A DNA stretch of 64,000 nt from a beta proteobacterium AAP65 (GTDB taxonomy: Bacteria > Pseudomonadota > Gammaproteobacteria > Burkholderiales > Burkholderiaceae_C): assembly GCA_001295865.1 (NCBI GenBank), contig LJHW01000012.1, forward strand, positions 23,988 to 87,987. The letters run 5' to 3'. The position numbers were made by a program, and so were the translations under genes. Shown one piece after another: positions 37,889 through 49,406 of this stretch. The notes beneath the pieces were generated by a model. That model ran no database searches, was not told the DNA's origin, and saw nothing but the letters and a program-made list of their open reading frames with translations. Position 1 is the first letter of the stretch; each line of letters starts with the position of its first letter.

Positions 37889-38728
37889 TCAGGGCCAGCG
37901 CCCGCCGGTGCAGCGGCGGTGGCCGCCGAGGTCGCTGCGGTGCTGCACCTCGGTGAAGCCGGCGGTGCGCAGCAGGGCGGCCACGGCGTCGGGCTGGTCG
38001 TGGCCGTGTTCCAGCAACAGCCAGCCGCCGGGCTGCAGGTGCTGGGGGGCGCCGGTCACGATCTCGCGCAGCGAGGTCAGGCCGTCGCCGCCAGGCGGCA
38101 CCAGGGCCGAGAGAGGCTCATGGCGCAGCGCGGGCAGGTGGGGATCGCCGCCTTCGATGTAGGGCGGGTTGGACAGCACCAGCAGCAGCGTCTGGTTGGC
38201 GAAAGGCTGCCACCAACTGCCCAGGCGCCAGTCGACGGCCAGGCCCAGGCGCTGGCCATTGCCCTGCGCGACGGCCAGTGCCGCTGCGCTCGCATCGCTG
38301 GCGCGCATCTCGGCGCGTGGGCAGCGGTGTTTCACGGCCAGGGCGATGGCGCCGCTGCCCGTGCCCAGATCGGCCACGGCCGGCTGGGGCTCGGCCGCCA
38401 GCGGCCCAGCCAGCAGTTCCAGCGCCCAGTCGACCAGGGTCTCGGTGTCGGGGCGTGGCACCAGCACGGCTGGGCTCACCTGCAAGGGCAGGCCGTGGAA
38501 CTCACGCTCGCCCAGGAGGTAGGCCAGCGGTTCACCGGCTGCGCGGCGCGCCAGCAGGGCTTGCCACGCGGTGGCCTGGGGCGCGGTGAGTAGCGCATCG
38601 TCGTGGGCCAGCAGCCACGCGCGGCCTTGTTGCAGCAGGTACTGCAGCAGGCGCTGGGCGTCCAGGCGCTCGACGCCGGAAGCGGCGGCTTGGGCAAGCG
38701 CTTCTTGCACCGAGGGCATCGCGTTCAT
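37889..38728 (-). CDS. prmC: Release-factor glutamine methyltransferase PrmC
   Basis: A 279-aa SAM-dependent methyltransferase that methylates the Gln of the GGQ motif of release factors. VADLGTGSGAIALAVK is the SAM site, LSNPPYIEGGD the NPPY catalytic loop and VLVPRPDTETLVDWAL a family signature. Start choices are ATG 38728 and ATG 38719. It lies 25 bp after prfA, its substrate gene. Confidence 0.95.
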   Translation of the reverse strand: MNAMPSVQEALAQAAASGVERLDAQRLLQYLLQQGRAWLLAHDDALLTAPQATAWQALLARRAAGEPLAYLLGEREFHGLPLQVSPAVLVPRPDTETLVDWALELLAGPLAAEPQPAVADLGTGSGAIALAVKHRCPRAEMRASDASAAALAVAQGNGQRLGLAVDWRLGSWWQPFANQTLLLVLSNPPYIEGGDPHLPALRHEPLSALVPPGGDGLTSLREIVTGAPQHLQPGGWLLLEHGHDQPDAVAALLRTAGFTEVQHRSDLGGHRRCTGGRWP

Positions 38729-38753
38729 CGCGGGCGTTTCGATGGCCGCGCGC

Positions 38754-39839
38754 TCAGCGCGAACCGCCTTCCAGTGCGGCCAGCTGCTCGGCCGCCCGCG
38801 CGGCCTGCAGCGCATCGAGCACGTCGCCGAGGTCGCCGTCCATCACCTGGCCCAGTTTGTAGAGCGTGAGGTTGATGCGGTGGTCGGTGAGCCGGCCCTG
38901 CGGGAAGTTGTAGGTGCGGATGCGGTCGCTGCGGTCGCCGCTGCCGATCAGGCCCTTGCGCGTGGCCGCTTCCTTCGCAGCGCGTTCGCTCGTTTCCTTG
39001 TCGCGCAGGCGCGCCTGCAGCACGGCCATGGCCTTGGCCTTGTTGCGGTGCTGGCTGCGGTCGTCCTGGCACTCGGCCACCAGGCCCGTGGGCAGGTGGG
39101 TGATGCGGATGGCGCTGTCGGTCTTGTTGACGTGCTGGCCGCCAGCGCCGCTGGCGCGGAAGGTGTCGATGCGCAGGTCGGCCGGGTTCAACGTGATCTC
39201 TTCGGTTTCGTCGGGCTCGGGCATCACGGCCACGGTGCAGGCGCTGGTGTGGATGCGGCCCTGGCTCTCGGTGGCCGGTACGCGCTGCACGCGGTGGCCG
39301 CCGCTTTCGAAGCGCAGCCGGCCGTAGACCGCTTCGCCTTCGACGCGCAGCACCAGCTCCTTGTAGCCACCGAGTTCGCTGTCGCTCTGGCTCATCACCT
39401 CGGTGCGCCAGCCCTGGCGTTCGCAGTGGCGCAGGTACATGCGGGCCAGGTCGCCGGCGAAGAGCGCGCTTTCGTCGCCGCCGGTGCCGGCGCGGATTTC
39501 CAGAAAGGCATTGCGTGCGTCGTCGGGGTCTTTCGGGATCAGCGCCGTCTGCAGTTCGGCGTGCAGGCGTTCGAGGTCTGCGCTGGCGGCGGTGATCTCC
39601 TCGCGCGCCATCTCGGCCATGTCCTCATCAGCCAGCATCTCGCGCGCCGCCATGAGGTCGGCCTCGCGCTGCTGGTACTGCCGGTAACGGCCGACGATGC
39701 CGCTGGCCTCGGCCTGCTCGCGCGAGAGCGTGCGCCAGCGTTTGATATCGCTGGCGACGGCCGGATCGGCCAGGGTGGCATCGAGTTCGGCCAGGCGCAG
39801 GGCCAGGCGTTCGAATTGGTCACGCAGCTGCGGGTTCAT
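38754..39839 (-). CDS. prfA: Peptide chain release factor 1
   Basis: A 361-aa release factor recognising UAA and UAG. The PVT-type anticodon-like loop is in the middle domain ([20 protein letters not shown]) and the catalytic GGQ is in [20 protein letters not shown]. It precedes prmC in the standard prfA-prmC order and follows hemA by 74 bp, the conserved hemA-prfA-prmC arrangement. Confidence 0.98.
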   Translation of the reverse strand: MNPQLRDQFERLALRLAELDATLADPAVASDIKRWRTLSREQAEASGIVGRYRQYQQREADLMAAREMLADEDMAEMAREEITAASADLERLHAELQTALIPKDPDDARNAFLEIRAGTGGDESALFAGDLARMYLRHCERQGWRTEVMSQSDSELGGYKELVLRVEGEAVYGRLRFESGGHRVQRVPATESQGRIHTSACTVAVMPEPDETEEITLNPADLRIDTFRASGAGGQHVNKTDSAIRITHLPTGLVAECQDDRSQHRNKAKAMAVLQARLRDKETSERAAKEAATRKGLIGSGDRSDRIRTYNFPQGRLTDHRINLTLYKLGQVMDGDLGDVLDALQAARAAEQLAALEGGSR

Positions 39840-39913
39840 GGGGCGGGCGGGGCAGGGGACTGACGGAGGCGCCGCGGGTTGCGGCAGCGGGGCAGGGCGG
39901 CAGGTCGGCGCCG

Positions 39914-41230
39914 CTAACGCCCGCGCTCGCTGCCGCGGTCGCCGCCCCCGGCGGGCCGCCCACCCTGGCGCAGGAAGAGCCGCTGCACCGTGTGCGCCAG
40001 GCGCTCGCGCTCGTCGCCATCGGCGGCGTGCAGTTCGGCCAGCGTGCCGTGCAGCATCTTGCTGGTGATGCCGCGCGCCAGCGCTTCCAGCACCTGCTCG
40101 GGGTTCTCGCCGCGCGCCAGCGCCTTGCGGGCGCGCGCGAGTTCGAGCGCGCCCCAGTCGTCGGCCTGGCGGTTCAGGGCCTGGATCAGCGGCACCGCGG
40201 CGCGCTGGTCGAGCCAGTGCTCGAAGCTCTGCACGCCGGCGTCGATGATGGCTTCGGCCTGCTGCACGGCGGCTTGGCGCTTTTCACCGGCGGTCTGCAC
40301 CAGCGTGGAGAGGTCGTCGACGGTGTAGAGGTAGACGTCGGAGAGCTCGGCCACCTCGGGCTCGATGTCGCGCGGCACGGCCAGGTCGACCATGAACATC
40401 GGCCGGTGCTTGCGCGCCTTCAGTGCACGCTCCACCGCACCCAGGCCGATGATGGGCAGCGTGCTGGCGGTGCAGGAGATGACGGCATCGAATTCGTGCA
40501 GCCGCGCCGGGATGTCCGACAGGCGCAGCGCCTCGCCGCCGAAGCGGCTGGCCAGGCGTTCACCGCGTTCCAGCGTGCGGTTGGCCAGCGCGATGGCCTT
40601 CGGGCCCTTGGCCTCGAAGTGCGTGGCCACGAGTTCGATCATTTCGCCCGCGCCGACGAAGAGCACCTTGATCTTGTTCAGGTCTTCGAAGATCTGGCTC
40701 GCCAGGCGCACGGCTGCGGCGGCCATGCTGATGCTGTGCGCGCCGATCTCGGTGGAGGTGCGAACCTCCTTGGCCACCGCGAAGCTGCGCTGGAAGAGCT
40801 GGTGCAGCGTGGTGCCCAGCGTGCCGGCTTCGTCGGCCAGGCGCACGGCCTGCTTCATCTGGCCCAGGATCTGCGGCTCGCCCAGCACCATGCTGTCCAG
40901 GCCCGCGGCCACGCGGAAGGCGTGGCGCGCGGCCAGGCGGTCTTCCATCACGTAGCTGTGGCCCAGCAGCTGCTGGCCGCTGATGCCACCTTGTTCGGCC
41001 AGCCAGTCGATGGCGGGGCGCACCAGTGCCTCGGCTTTCTCGGCCGGAGCCGCCACGTAAAGCTCGGTGCGGTTGCAGGTGCTCACCAGCGCAGCCTCGG
41101 GCACCACGCGCGCCAGGCGTTCGCGCAGGCCATGCAATGCGGGGGCCATCTGCTCGGGCGAAAACGCGAGCTTGCCGCGCACGTCCAGCGGCGCGGTGGT
41201 GTGGTTCAGCCCGAGTGCAAAGACGCTCAC
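39914..41230 (-). CDS. hemA: Glutamyl-tRNA reductase
   Basis: A 438-aa enzyme for the first step of the C5 pathway to tetrapyrroles. The N-terminal nucleophile Cys is in [34 protein letters not shown] and [17 protein letters not shown] (NADPH site) are conserved. The start is GTG at 41230 ([20 protein letters not shown], with GTG read as Met). The C-terminus ends in a Gly/Arg tail of about 18 residues. Confidence 0.97.
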   Translation of the reverse strand: MSVFALGLNHTTAPLDVRGKLAFSPEQMAPALHGLRERLARVVPEAALVSTCNRTELYVAAPAEKAEALVRPAIDWLAEQGGISGQQLLGHSYVMEDRLAARHAFRVAAGLDSMVLGEPQILGQMKQAVRLADEAGTLGTTLHQLFQRSFAVAKEVRTSTEIGAHSISMAAAAVRLASQIFEDLNKIKVLFVGAGEMIELVATHFEAKGPKAIALANRTLERGERLASRFGGEALRLSDIPARLHEFDAVISCTASTLPIIGLGAVERALKARKHRPMFMVDLAVPRDIEPEVAELSDVYLYTVDDLSTLVQTAGEKRQAAVQQAEAIIDAGVQSFEHWLDQRAAVPLIQALNRQADDWGALELARARKALARGENPEQVLEALARGITSKMLHGTLAELHAADGDERERLAHTVQRLFLRQGGRPAGGGDRGSERGR

Positions 41231-41307
41231 GTCAGAATTGTAGGTTTCGGGCCCCTGGGGCCGCGGCCGCGCGCAGAAGAACACGCAAGGACTTGAGGGA
41301 ACGCAAG

Positions 41308-41589
41308 ATGGGACCGCTGGACGCCTTGATGCACCTGGGCAATCTCTTCCTGCCCGGGGTGGCCTTGGCCACACTGGCCGCCGCGCTGGCCAAGCTGTTG
41401 TGGCGGCGCGAGCTGGCGCCGGTCAGCTTCAAGCGCCTGGCACTGCCGGCGGCCTTGGCAGCCGCAGCCGTGACGCTGGCCGGGCTGGTGGTCTTCGGCC
41501 GCGACGGCAGGATGGCCACGTACGCCGGCATGGTGCTGGCGTGTGCGTTCACGCTGTGGTGGCGGGGCTTCGGGCCGGGTCGGCGCTGA
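41308..41589 (+). CDS. Small predicted membrane protein, unknown function
   Basis: A 93-aa protein with two or three hydrophobic segments ([57 protein letters not shown]). It starts at ATG 41308, divergent from hemA. Its last 41 bp overlap the 3' end of the convergent miaB. No named family recognised. Confidence 0.65.
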   Translation: MGPLDALMHLGNLFLPGVALATLAAALAKLLWRRELAPVSFKRLALPAALAAAAVTLAGLVVFGRDGRMATYAGMVLACAFTLWWRGFGPGRR

Positions 41590-42985
41590 GCTCGCCACCG
41601 CCCTCACGCACCAGCACCTCGCCGCGCAGCGAGTGAGGCAGCGCCTCGGTGATGCGCACGTCCAGCATCTGCCCGGCCAGGCGCGCGGCCAGCGGGCCGC
41701 CGTCGAAGTTCACGATGCGGTTGCACTCGGTGCGGCCCATCATCTCGGTGCTGCCGCTGCCCGGTTTGCCGGCCTTGCCGCTGTTGCGCGAGGGCCCTTC
41801 CACCAGGATGCGCTGCACCGTGCCCACGCGGCTGGCGCTGATGCGGCGCACGTTCTGCTCGATGGTGGCCTGCAGGTGCTGCAGGCGTTTCAACTTTACG
41901 TCTTGCGGCGTGTCGTCGTGCAGTGCGGCGGCGGGTGTGCCCGGGCGCTTGCTGAAGACGAAGCTGAAGCTGCTGTCGTAGCCCACGTCTTCGATGAGCT
42001 TCATCATCTTGTCGAAGTCTTCCTGCGTCTCTCCGGGGAAGCCGACGATGAAGTCGCTGCTCATGCTGATGTCGGGCCGCACCGCGCGCAGCTTGCGGAT
42101 GGTGCTCTTGTATTCCATCGCGGTGTAGCCGCGCTTCATCGCCATCAAGATGCGGTCGCTGCCATGCTGCACCGGCAGGTGCAGGTGGTTCACGAGCTTG
42201 GGCACGCGCGCGTAGACGTCGATCAGGCGCTGCGTGAACTCGTTCGGGTGGCTGGTGGTGTAGCGGATGCGCTCGATGCCCGGGATCTCGGCCACCAATT
42301 CGATGAGCAGCGCGAAGTCGCAGATCTCGGCGGTGTCGCCCATCGGGCCCCTGTAGGCGTTGACGTTCTGCCCCAGCAGCGTCACTTCCTTCACGCCCTG
42401 GCTGGCCAAGCCGGCCACCTCGGCCAGCACGTCGTCCAGCGGACGATGCACCTCTTCGCCGCGCGTGTAGGGCACCACGCAGTAGCTGCAGTACTTGCTG
42501 CAGCCTTCCATGATGGACACGAAGGCGCTGGCCCCTTCCACGCGCGCCGGCGGCAGGTGGTCGAACTTCTCGATCTCGGGGAAGCTGATGTCCACCTGCG
42601 CACGGCGCTCGGTGGCACGCGCCTCGATCATCTGCGGCAGGCGGTGCAGCGTCTGCGGGCCGAAGACCAGGTCCACGAAGGGCGCGCGTTCGATGATGGC
42701 CGCGCCTTCCTGGCTGGCCACGCAGCCGCCCACGCCAATCAGCACGCCCTTCTTCTTCAGGTGCTTGACGCGGCCGAGGTCAGAGAAGACCTTCTCCTGC
42801 GCCTTCTCGCGCACGCTGCAGGTGTTGAAGAGGATGAGGTCGGCAGCCTCTGGGTCGTCCGTCTTTTCGTAACCCTGGGCGGCGCCCAGCACGTCGGCCA
42901 TCTTGTCCGAGTCGTACTCGTTCATCTGGCAGCCGAAGGTGCGGATGTAGACCTTCTTGGTCTGCGGCGGGGTCAGGTCGCTCAC
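41549..42985 (-). CDS. miaB: tRNA-2-methylthio-N6-dimethylallyladenosine synthase MiaB
   Basis: A 478-aa radical-SAM methylthiotransferase acting on tRNA position 37. The N-terminal UPF0004 domain has Cys in [19 protein letters not shown] and GGCVASQEG; the radical-SAM cluster motif is [12 protein letters not shown]; a TRAM domain ends the protein. The start is GTG at 42985, overlapping the TGA of the gene upstream (GTGA), so the two are coupled. The C-terminus is about 15 residues longer than the core TRAM and overlaps a small convergent gene. Confidence 0.96.
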   Translation of the reverse strand: MSDLTPPQTKKVYIRTFGCQMNEYDSDKMADVLGAAQGYEKTDDPEAADLILFNTCSVREKAQEKVFSDLGRVKHLKKKGVLIGVGGCVASQEGAAIIERAPFVDLVFGPQTLHRLPQMIEARATERRAQVDISFPEIEKFDHLPPARVEGASAFVSIMEGCSKYCSYCVVPYTRGEEVHRPLDDVLAEVAGLASQGVKEVTLLGQNVNAYRGPMGDTAEICDFALLIELVAEIPGIERIRYTTSHPNEFTQRLIDVYARVPKLVNHLHLPVQHGSDRILMAMKRGYTAMEYKSTIRKLRAVRPDISMSSDFIVGFPGETQEDFDKMMKLIEDVGYDSSFSFVFSKRPGTPAAALHDDTPQDVKLKRLQHLQATIEQNVRRISASRVGTVQRILVEGPSRNSGKAGKPGSGSTEMMGRTECNRIVNFDGGPLAARLAGQMLDVRITEALPHSLRGEVLVREGGGELSADPARSPATTA

Positions 42986-43374
42986 GGGCGGCTCCAGGTC
43001 TGCGTGTCGGGGTTGAAGGCCCAGCTGGCCGCCTGCTGCAGCGTCACGGGCCAGGGGTTGTTGCTGCGCTCGGCGGCGTTCAGCACCCAGAGGTCGAGCA
43101 GGTTGCCCTGCGTGTCCAAGGTGTAGTGCACCACCGCACTGCGCCCGACCAAGGCGCCCGAGAGCACCAGCAGGTTGTCGGCCCCGCGGATGCGCGCGCC
43201 CGGCGCCAGGCGCGCGGGCTGGCGGTTCAGCAGCACCTCGGGCGGGTGGGTGACGATGAGTTCGCCGCGCAGCGTTTGCGCCGTGAACTTGCGGGGGCTC
43301 TGGGCTTGGGCCTGCGGCGGGCAGACAAGGGCGGCCACGCACAAGGTGGCCACCACGGCAGCACAGCGGTTCAT
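42982..43374 (-). CDS. Small exported protein of unknown function
   Basis: A 130-aa protein with a signal peptide ([20 protein letters not shown]) and a short beta-rich domain with [20 protein letters not shown] and [20 protein letters not shown]. It is translationally coupled to miaB by a 4-bp overlap. The coupling suggests a shared transcript only; no link in function is evident. Confidence 0.75.
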   Translation of the reverse strand: MNRCAAVVATLCVAALVCPPQAQAQSPRKFTAQTLRGELIVTHPPEVLLNRQPARLAPGARIRGADNLLVLSGALVGRSAVVHYTLDTQGNLLDLWVLNAAERSNNPWPVTLQQAASWAFNPDTQTWSRP

Positions 43375-43571
43375 GGTGTGGATCCAGGGGCTGTGGGACG
43401 GCGGCGCCGTCACCGGGAGGGTGCCAATTCTACGGGGGCCGAGCCCGGGGCGTCTTCAAGTGCTTTAAACGTCAAAAATGCTCAACACATGAACGATTAA
43501 AAAGATATAAATGATGCAACCGCTGGCGCAGCCGGCGGCCCCCTGGCACCCGGTGTGCCGCAGGAAGCCCG

Positions 43572-46175
43572 ATGACCACGCCCGCCCCCGCGCTGCCCCT
43601 CCCGCCCGACACGGCCGCCGGCGCACTGCACACGATGCAGGCGCTGCAGCAAGACCCGCTGTGGAACGCGCAGATGCTGGAGCGCACCGAGAAGCTGTGC
43701 CGCTCGGGCAGCTTCGAGATCGAGCTGCCCTCGGGCCGGCTGCTGATGTCGGCCGGTCTGCGCGAGCTGGTGGGCCTGCAGGACGAGCACGCGCCCGAGG
43801 GTGGCCTGAACGCGCTGTCGTGGGTGTCGCCCGACGAACGCGCCTACGTGGCGGTGATCTGGCGCAGCGCCACGCCCGACGAGCCTTTCGAGTTCGAACA
43901 CCGGCTGGAATGCATCGACGGCCGTCGCCTCGTGGTGCTGCACCGCGGCGTGGTCCACGAGGTTTGCGGCCAACCCGGCCGCCTGCGCGGGGTCGGCATC
44001 CTGCAGGACATCACCCCGCAGCGCGAGGCCGAACAGCGCCTGCAGCAGGCCATGAACCACAACGAGGTCACCGGCCTGCCCAACCGCGCCGCGCTGCTCG
44101 ACCAGCTCGATGCCGCCGCGCATGCCGCGCGGTGGAACGCTGGCTGTTTCAGCGTGCTGGCGCTCGAAGTGCCGCGCATCGCCGAGGTCAAGGCCAGCAT
44201 GGGTTTCGGCGCCGGCGACACGCTCAGCATGGCGCTGGCCTCGCGCCTGGCCAGCGCCTGCGGCCCGGGCGAATGGGTGGCGCACCTGGGTGATGGTGAG
44301 TTCGCACTGATGCTGGAGCACACGGCGCGCCCCGAACCTGCCGCCCTGCGTGCACGCGCCGAAGCGCTGTGCGTGCAGATGGACGCCCCCGTGCGCCTGG
44401 GTGCCACCGATGTGTTCCCGAGCAGCCGCGTGGGTATCGCCCGTTTTCCCGAGGACGCCGACGTGCCCGCCCTGCTGCTGGAGCGTGCGCAGACCGCGCG
44501 CCTGGGCACCAACGCCGCCGCGCCGCTGGGTTTCTTCGAACCGGCGTCCAACGCGCAAGTGGTGCGCGGTCTGCAGCTCGAAGCCGGCCTGCGCCGTGCG
44601 GTGGAAGACCCCGAGGCCAGCGGGCAGCTGCAGCTGCTCTACCAGCCGCAGGTCGACCTGGCCGACGGCCGCATCCGCGGTGTGGAGGCGCTGCTGCGCT
44701 GGCACGACCCGGTGCTGGGTGACGTGCCGCCCGCCGAGTTCTTGCCGGTGGCCGACCGCGCCGGTCTCAGCGGCGCCATCGGCGAGTACGTGATGCGTCG
44801 CGCCTGCGAGCAGGCGGCGGCCTGGCAGCGTGCCGGCCTGCCGCCCTTGCGCGTGTGCGTGAACCTCTCTTCGGCGCAACTGCAGCGGCCTGACCTGGCG
44901 GCGCACGTGCAGGCCATCCTGCATGCCACCGGGGCCAACCCGGCCAGCCTCGGGTTGGAGCTCACCGAAGGGCTGGCCAGCGCCGACATGACCCATGCCT
45001 CGGCCGTGCTTCGCGCATTGCGGGCGCTGGGCATCGAGATCGCGCTGGACGACTTCGGCACCGGAGCGTCGAGCCTGGGCGCGCTGCGCAACCTGCCCAT
45101 CGATCTGGTCAAGGTCGACCGCAGCTTCGTGCAGGACGTGACCAGCGCCGCGCACGACGTTTCCGTCACGCGCGCCATCATCACCATGGCCCACGGCCTG
45201 CAGTTGCGGGTGCTGGCCGAGGGCGTGGAAACCGAAAGCCAGCTCAGCCTGCTGGGGGCCAATGCCTGCGACCTGATCCAGGGTCGCTGGTTCAGCCCGC
45301 CAGTGCCGGCCGACGAGGTGGCGCGCATGCTGCGCGAGGGCCGCCGGCTGCCCGAGCGTTTTGTCACGCGTGTGCGGCGCGGCCACACCGTGCTGTTGGT
45401 TGACGACGAAGAGAACATCCTCGCCGCGCTCAAGCGCCTGCTGCGCCGCGACGGCTACCACCTCATCACCGCCAGCAGCGCGGCCGAGGGCCTGCAGCGT
45501 CTGGCCGAGACCGAGGTCGACGTCATCGTCTCCGACCAGCGCATGCCCGGCATGAGCGGCGTGGAGTTCCTGCGCCGTGCGAAGGAGCTTTACCCGCACA
45601 CCGTGCGCATGGTGCTGTCGGGCTACACCGAACTGCAGTCGATCATCGACGCCGTCAACGAAGGCGCGATCTACCGCTTCCTCACCAAACCCTGGGACGA
45701 CCAGCACTTGCGCGCCCACGTGGCCGAGGCCGTGCGCCACAAGGACATGGTCGACGAGAACCGGCGCCTGGCGCGCCAGGTGGAAACGGCCAATGCCGAC
45801 CTCGCGGCGGTGAACGCGCGCCTGGCGCAGTCTGCCGCCCAGCAGCGCGACCACGCCGACCTCATGGCGGTGATGGCCGGCAGCCTGCGCGACGTGCTCG
45901 ATGAGCTGCCCGCGGCCGTGATCGGCATCGACCCCGACGGGCTGGTGGCCTTCGTCAACAGCAAGGCCCTGCACAGCTGGCCCGAGGCGGCTGGCCTGCT
46001 CGGGCAAAGCGCCGCGCCCTTGCCCTGCAGGGGCTTCACCGAGGTGGGTGAGGGCCCGTGCCGCGCCACGGCCGGCGGCTTGGAACACCGGGTGCGCGTG
46101 CGTACCCTGCACCATGGTGGCCTGGAAGGCGGCCGCCTCGTGATGTTGACGCCCTTGGGCGAGGAGATCCTGTGA
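43572..46175 (+). CDS. PAS-GGDEF(degenerate)-EAL-REC-PAS protein, predicted c-di-GMP phosphodiesterase
   Basis: An 867-aa multidomain regulator. Order: PAS-like (about 35-150), GGDEF (about 160-320), EAL (about 345-595), receiver (about 603-720) and a PAS-like tail (about 770-860). The GGDEF site reads LGDGEF, which breaks the GGDEF motif, so diguanylate cyclase activity is unlikely. The EAL set looks intact: EALLRW, CVNLSS, ELTEG, ALDDFGTG, LVKVDRS, AEGVET and CDLIQGRWFSPP. The receiver has VDDEEN, the phosphorylation Asp in VIVSDQRMPGM and Lys in FLTKPWDD. AGGAAG lies 5 nt before the ATG. First gene of a five-gene coupled operon. Confidence 0.92.
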   Translation: MTTPAPALPLPPDTAAGALHTMQALQQDPLWNAQMLERTEKLCRSGSFEIELPSGRLLMSAGLRELVGLQDEHAPEGGLNALSWVSPDERAYVAVIWRSATPDEPFEFEHRLECIDGRRLVVLHRGVVHEVCGQPGRLRGVGILQDITPQREAEQRLQQAMNHNEVTGLPNRAALLDQLDAAAHAARWNAGCFSVLALEVPRIAEVKASMGFGAGDTLSMALASRLASACGPGEWVAHLGDGEFALMLEHTARPEPAALRARAEALCVQMDAPVRLGATDVFPSSRVGIARFPEDADVPALLLERAQTARLGTNAAAPLGFFEPASNAQVVRGLQLEAGLRRAVEDPEASGQLQLLYQPQVDLADGRIRGVEALLRWHDPVLGDVPPAEFLPVADRAGLSGAIGEYVMRRACEQAAAWQRAGLPPLRVCVNLSSAQLQRPDLAAHVQAILHATGANPASLGLELTEGLASADMTHASAVLRALRALGIEIALDDFGTGASSLGALRNLPIDLVKVDRSFVQDVTSAAHDVSVTRAIITMAHGLQLRVLAEGVETESQLSLLGANACDLIQGRWFSPPVPADEVARMLREGRRLPERFVTRVRRGHTVLLVDDEENILAALKRLLRRDGYHLITASSAAEGLQRLAETEVDVIVSDQRMPGMSGVEFLRRAKELYPHTVRMVLSGYTELQSIIDAVNEGAIYRFLTKPWDDQHLRAHVAEAVRHKDMVDENRRLARQVETANADLAAVNARLAQSAAQQRDHADLMAVMAGSLRDVLDELPAAVIGIDPDGLVAFVNSKALHSWPEAAGLLGQSAAPLPCRGFTEVGEGPCRATAGGLEHRVRVRTLHHGGLEGGRLVMLTPLGEEIL

Positions 46176-47170
46176 ACACGCTCTTGCTGGCACCGCCGTC
46201 GCCGCCGCCTGTCCAGCCGCCATCGCCTGTCGAGGCGCTGGTGGCGCGCGCCCGCCCGCATGCCGTGGCGGACAACGCCCTCGGCGTGGCGCCGGCCGCC
46301 GCCCCGCTGGAGGCGCTTGTGGCCGTACCTTCCGTGCCGACCTCCGAGCTGCGCTCGCGTGTGGCCCAACTGCCGCCCTTGCCCGAGGTGGTGCTGGCCA
46401 TGGTCGCCACGCTGGACCGCGGCAACGCCCGCCTGGGCGACCTGGCCGAACTTCTGCAGCGTGACCAGGCGCTCACCGCGCGCGTGCTGCGGCTGGCCAA
46501 TTCGGCCTTCTATGGTGTGCCCGGGCGGGTGGCCTCGGTGCATGACGCCATCAGCCTGATCGGCCTGCGTTCGCTGCGCTCGCTGGTGGCCACGGCCGCC
46601 CTCACGCAGCACGTGTCCCTGCCGAGCGGCAGCAGCTTCGAGCCCGGTGTGTTCTGGCGCCACACGGTGGCGGCGGCTTTTGCGGCGCGGTTCCTGGCCG
46701 CGGCCCATGCGCTGGACGAAGAGTTGGCCTACACCGCGGGCCTGCTGCATGACGTCGGCCGCCTCGCCTTGGCGGCGCACTTCCCGCAGGCCCACACAGC
46801 CCTGGTCCAGGCCATCCGTTCGGCCGGTCACGCCGGCCGCACGCTCGAGCGGCAGCTGCTGGGCACGGACCACGCCGAAGTCGGCGCCATCGTCGCCGAA
46901 CACTGGCACCTGCCCAACCCGGTGGTGGTGGTCATCGCCCGCCACCACCACCCACCGGAGACGGCCGAGAGCTGCACCCTGGTGGACGTGATCCACATCG
47001 CCGACGCCGTGGCCCACGCGCTGGGCTACCGCCACGCCGAGTGTCCGCAGTCGCCCCGCGTGCTGGCCGGCCCCTGGCAGCGTGTGGGCCTGGAACAGCT
47101 GCCCTTCGAAGAGATCTTCACGCAGGTGGACGGCGCCGTCGCCGCCACCTGCACCGCCCTAGGACTGTGA
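46172..47170 (+). CDS. HDOD domain protein
   Basis: A 332-aa cytosolic protein. An Ala/Pro-rich N-terminus of about 55 residues leads into an HDOD domain: LPPLPEVVLAMVATLDRGNA, VLRLANSAFYG, LRSLRSLVATAAL, ELAYTAGLLHDVGRLAL and IVAEHWHLPNPVVVVIARHH. The HD pair is present in LLHDVG. HDOD proteins usually act as signalling modules rather than nucleases or phosphodiesterases. The start is GTG at 46172, overlapping the previous stop as GTGA. It sits between the EAL protein and the kinase. Confidence 0.92.
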   Translation: MNTLLLAPPSPPPVQPPSPVEALVARARPHAVADNALGVAPAAAPLEALVAVPSVPTSELRSRVAQLPPLPEVVLAMVATLDRGNARLGDLAELLQRDQALTARVLRLANSAFYGVPGRVASVHDAISLIGLRSLRSLVATAALTQHVSLPSGSSFEPGVFWRHTVAAAFAARFLAAAHALDEELAYTAGLLHDVGRLALAAHFPQAHTALVQAIRSAGHAGRTLERQLLGTDHAEVGAIVAEHWHLPNPVVVVIARHHHPPETAESCTLVDVIHIADAVAHALGYRHAECPQSPRVLAGPWQRVGLEQLPFEEIFTQVDGAVAATCTALGL

Positions 47171-47178
47171 GACCCGCC

Positions 47179-48071
<893 letters not shown>

Positions 48072-48075
<4 letters not shown>

Positions 48076-49406
48076 ACGCCGTCGCGCAGCCCCTGGCACC
48101 TGCGGTGGCGGCGCCCGCCGCGGTGCCCACCGTGCTGTGCGTGGACGACGAGCCCAACATCCTCACCGCGCTGCAGCGGGTGTTGCGCGGCCTGCCGGTC
48201 ACGGTGATGAGTGCGAGCGGTGGCGAAGAAGCGCTGGCACTGATGCAGCGGCAGCCGGCCGAACTGGTGATCAGCGACATGCGCATGCCCGGCATGAACG
48301 GCGTGCAGCTGCTGGAACAGCTGCACCAGCGCTGGCCGCAGACGGTGCGCATCCTGCTCACTGGGCATGCCGAGCTGCAGTCGGCCGTCTCGGCCGTCAA
48401 CCGCGGCGCCATCTTCCGCTACCTGCAGAAGCCCTGGAACGAGCAGGAGCTGCTGGCCGCCGTGCGCGAGGGCCTGGAGCGCCTGGCGCTGCAGCGCGAG
48501 ACCGAGCGCCTGCAGGCCCTGACGCAGCACCAGAACGCCGAGTTGCAGACGCTCAACAGCGAACTGGAGGTGCGCGTGCAGGCCCGCACCGCGGAGCTCA
48601 GCACCGCCCACCAGAAGCTCAAGCGCGGCTATCTCAACAGCATCCGCGTTTTTGCCAACCTGCTGGAACTGCGGGGCGGGCCGCTCGCCGGCCATGGCCG
48701 CCGCGTGGCAGAGATGGCGCGTGACATTGCCGTGGCGATGGAAGTGCCCGAAGAGGGCCGCATGACCATCTTCGTGGCCGGCCTCGTGCACGACCTCGGC
48801 CTGATCGGTGCCGGCGACCGCCTGCTGCAGGTGCCGGTGCCGCGCTACACCGCCGAGGAAGGCGCGCTCTACAGGCAGCACCCGGCAACGGCAGAGCAGT
48901 CCTTGATGGCCCTGGAAGAAATGCTGCCTGCGCTGCCGCTGGTGCGGGGCCACCACGAGCGTTGGGATGGCGGCGGTTTCCCCGACAAGCTGGCCGGCGC
49001 CGCCATCCCGCTGGGCGCGCGCATCCTGGCGGTGGCCGACGCCTTCGACGAGTTGTGCAACGGCCACCTGGTCTCGCCCGCGGCCACGCGCGAGGAAGCG
49101 CGCACGCTCATGCGCCGTGGGCGTGGCACGCAGTTCGACCCCGAGGTGCTCGACGTCTTCCTGCACATCACCGAACCCGAACGCAAGCCGGTTCCGCCAC
49201 CGACCCTGGTGCTCAAGAGCGATGTCGCCGAGGGCGGCATGGTGCTCGCGCGCGACCTCATCTCTGCCAAAGGAATGCTCATGCTCACCGCCGGCCACGT
49301 GCTGACGCCCTCGCTCATCCGCCGCATCCGCGAATTCGAAGAGCGCGAAGGTTCTCGCCTCGACATCCACGTGCAAGCCCCCGCCCGCGCGCAGGTGGCG
49401 GCATGA
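48072..49406 (+). CDS. REC - HD-GYP variant response regulator
   Basis: A 444-aa response regulator. The receiver (about residues 18-135) has VDDEPN, the phospho-Asp in LVISDMRMPGM and Lys in YLQKPWNE. A coiled linker leads to an HD-GYP domain: AGHGRRVAEMARD, GLVHDLGLIG, RQHPATAEQSL, RGHHERWDGGGFPDKLAG and ILAVADAFDEL. The metal-ligand His/Asp residues look retained, but GYP is GFP and the usual HDxGK Lys is Leu. It may be a weak phosphodiesterase or a regulator. The C-terminal tail (ARDLISAKGMLMLTAGHVLT) is common in RpfG-like regulators. It overlaps the next gene by 4 bp. Confidence 0.92.

Noticed and set aside
43497..46223. 908-aa open frame antisense to the EAL protein
   Set aside because: No domain, His/Arg/Gly-rich composition; the plus strand encodes complete PAS-GGDEF-EAL-REC.
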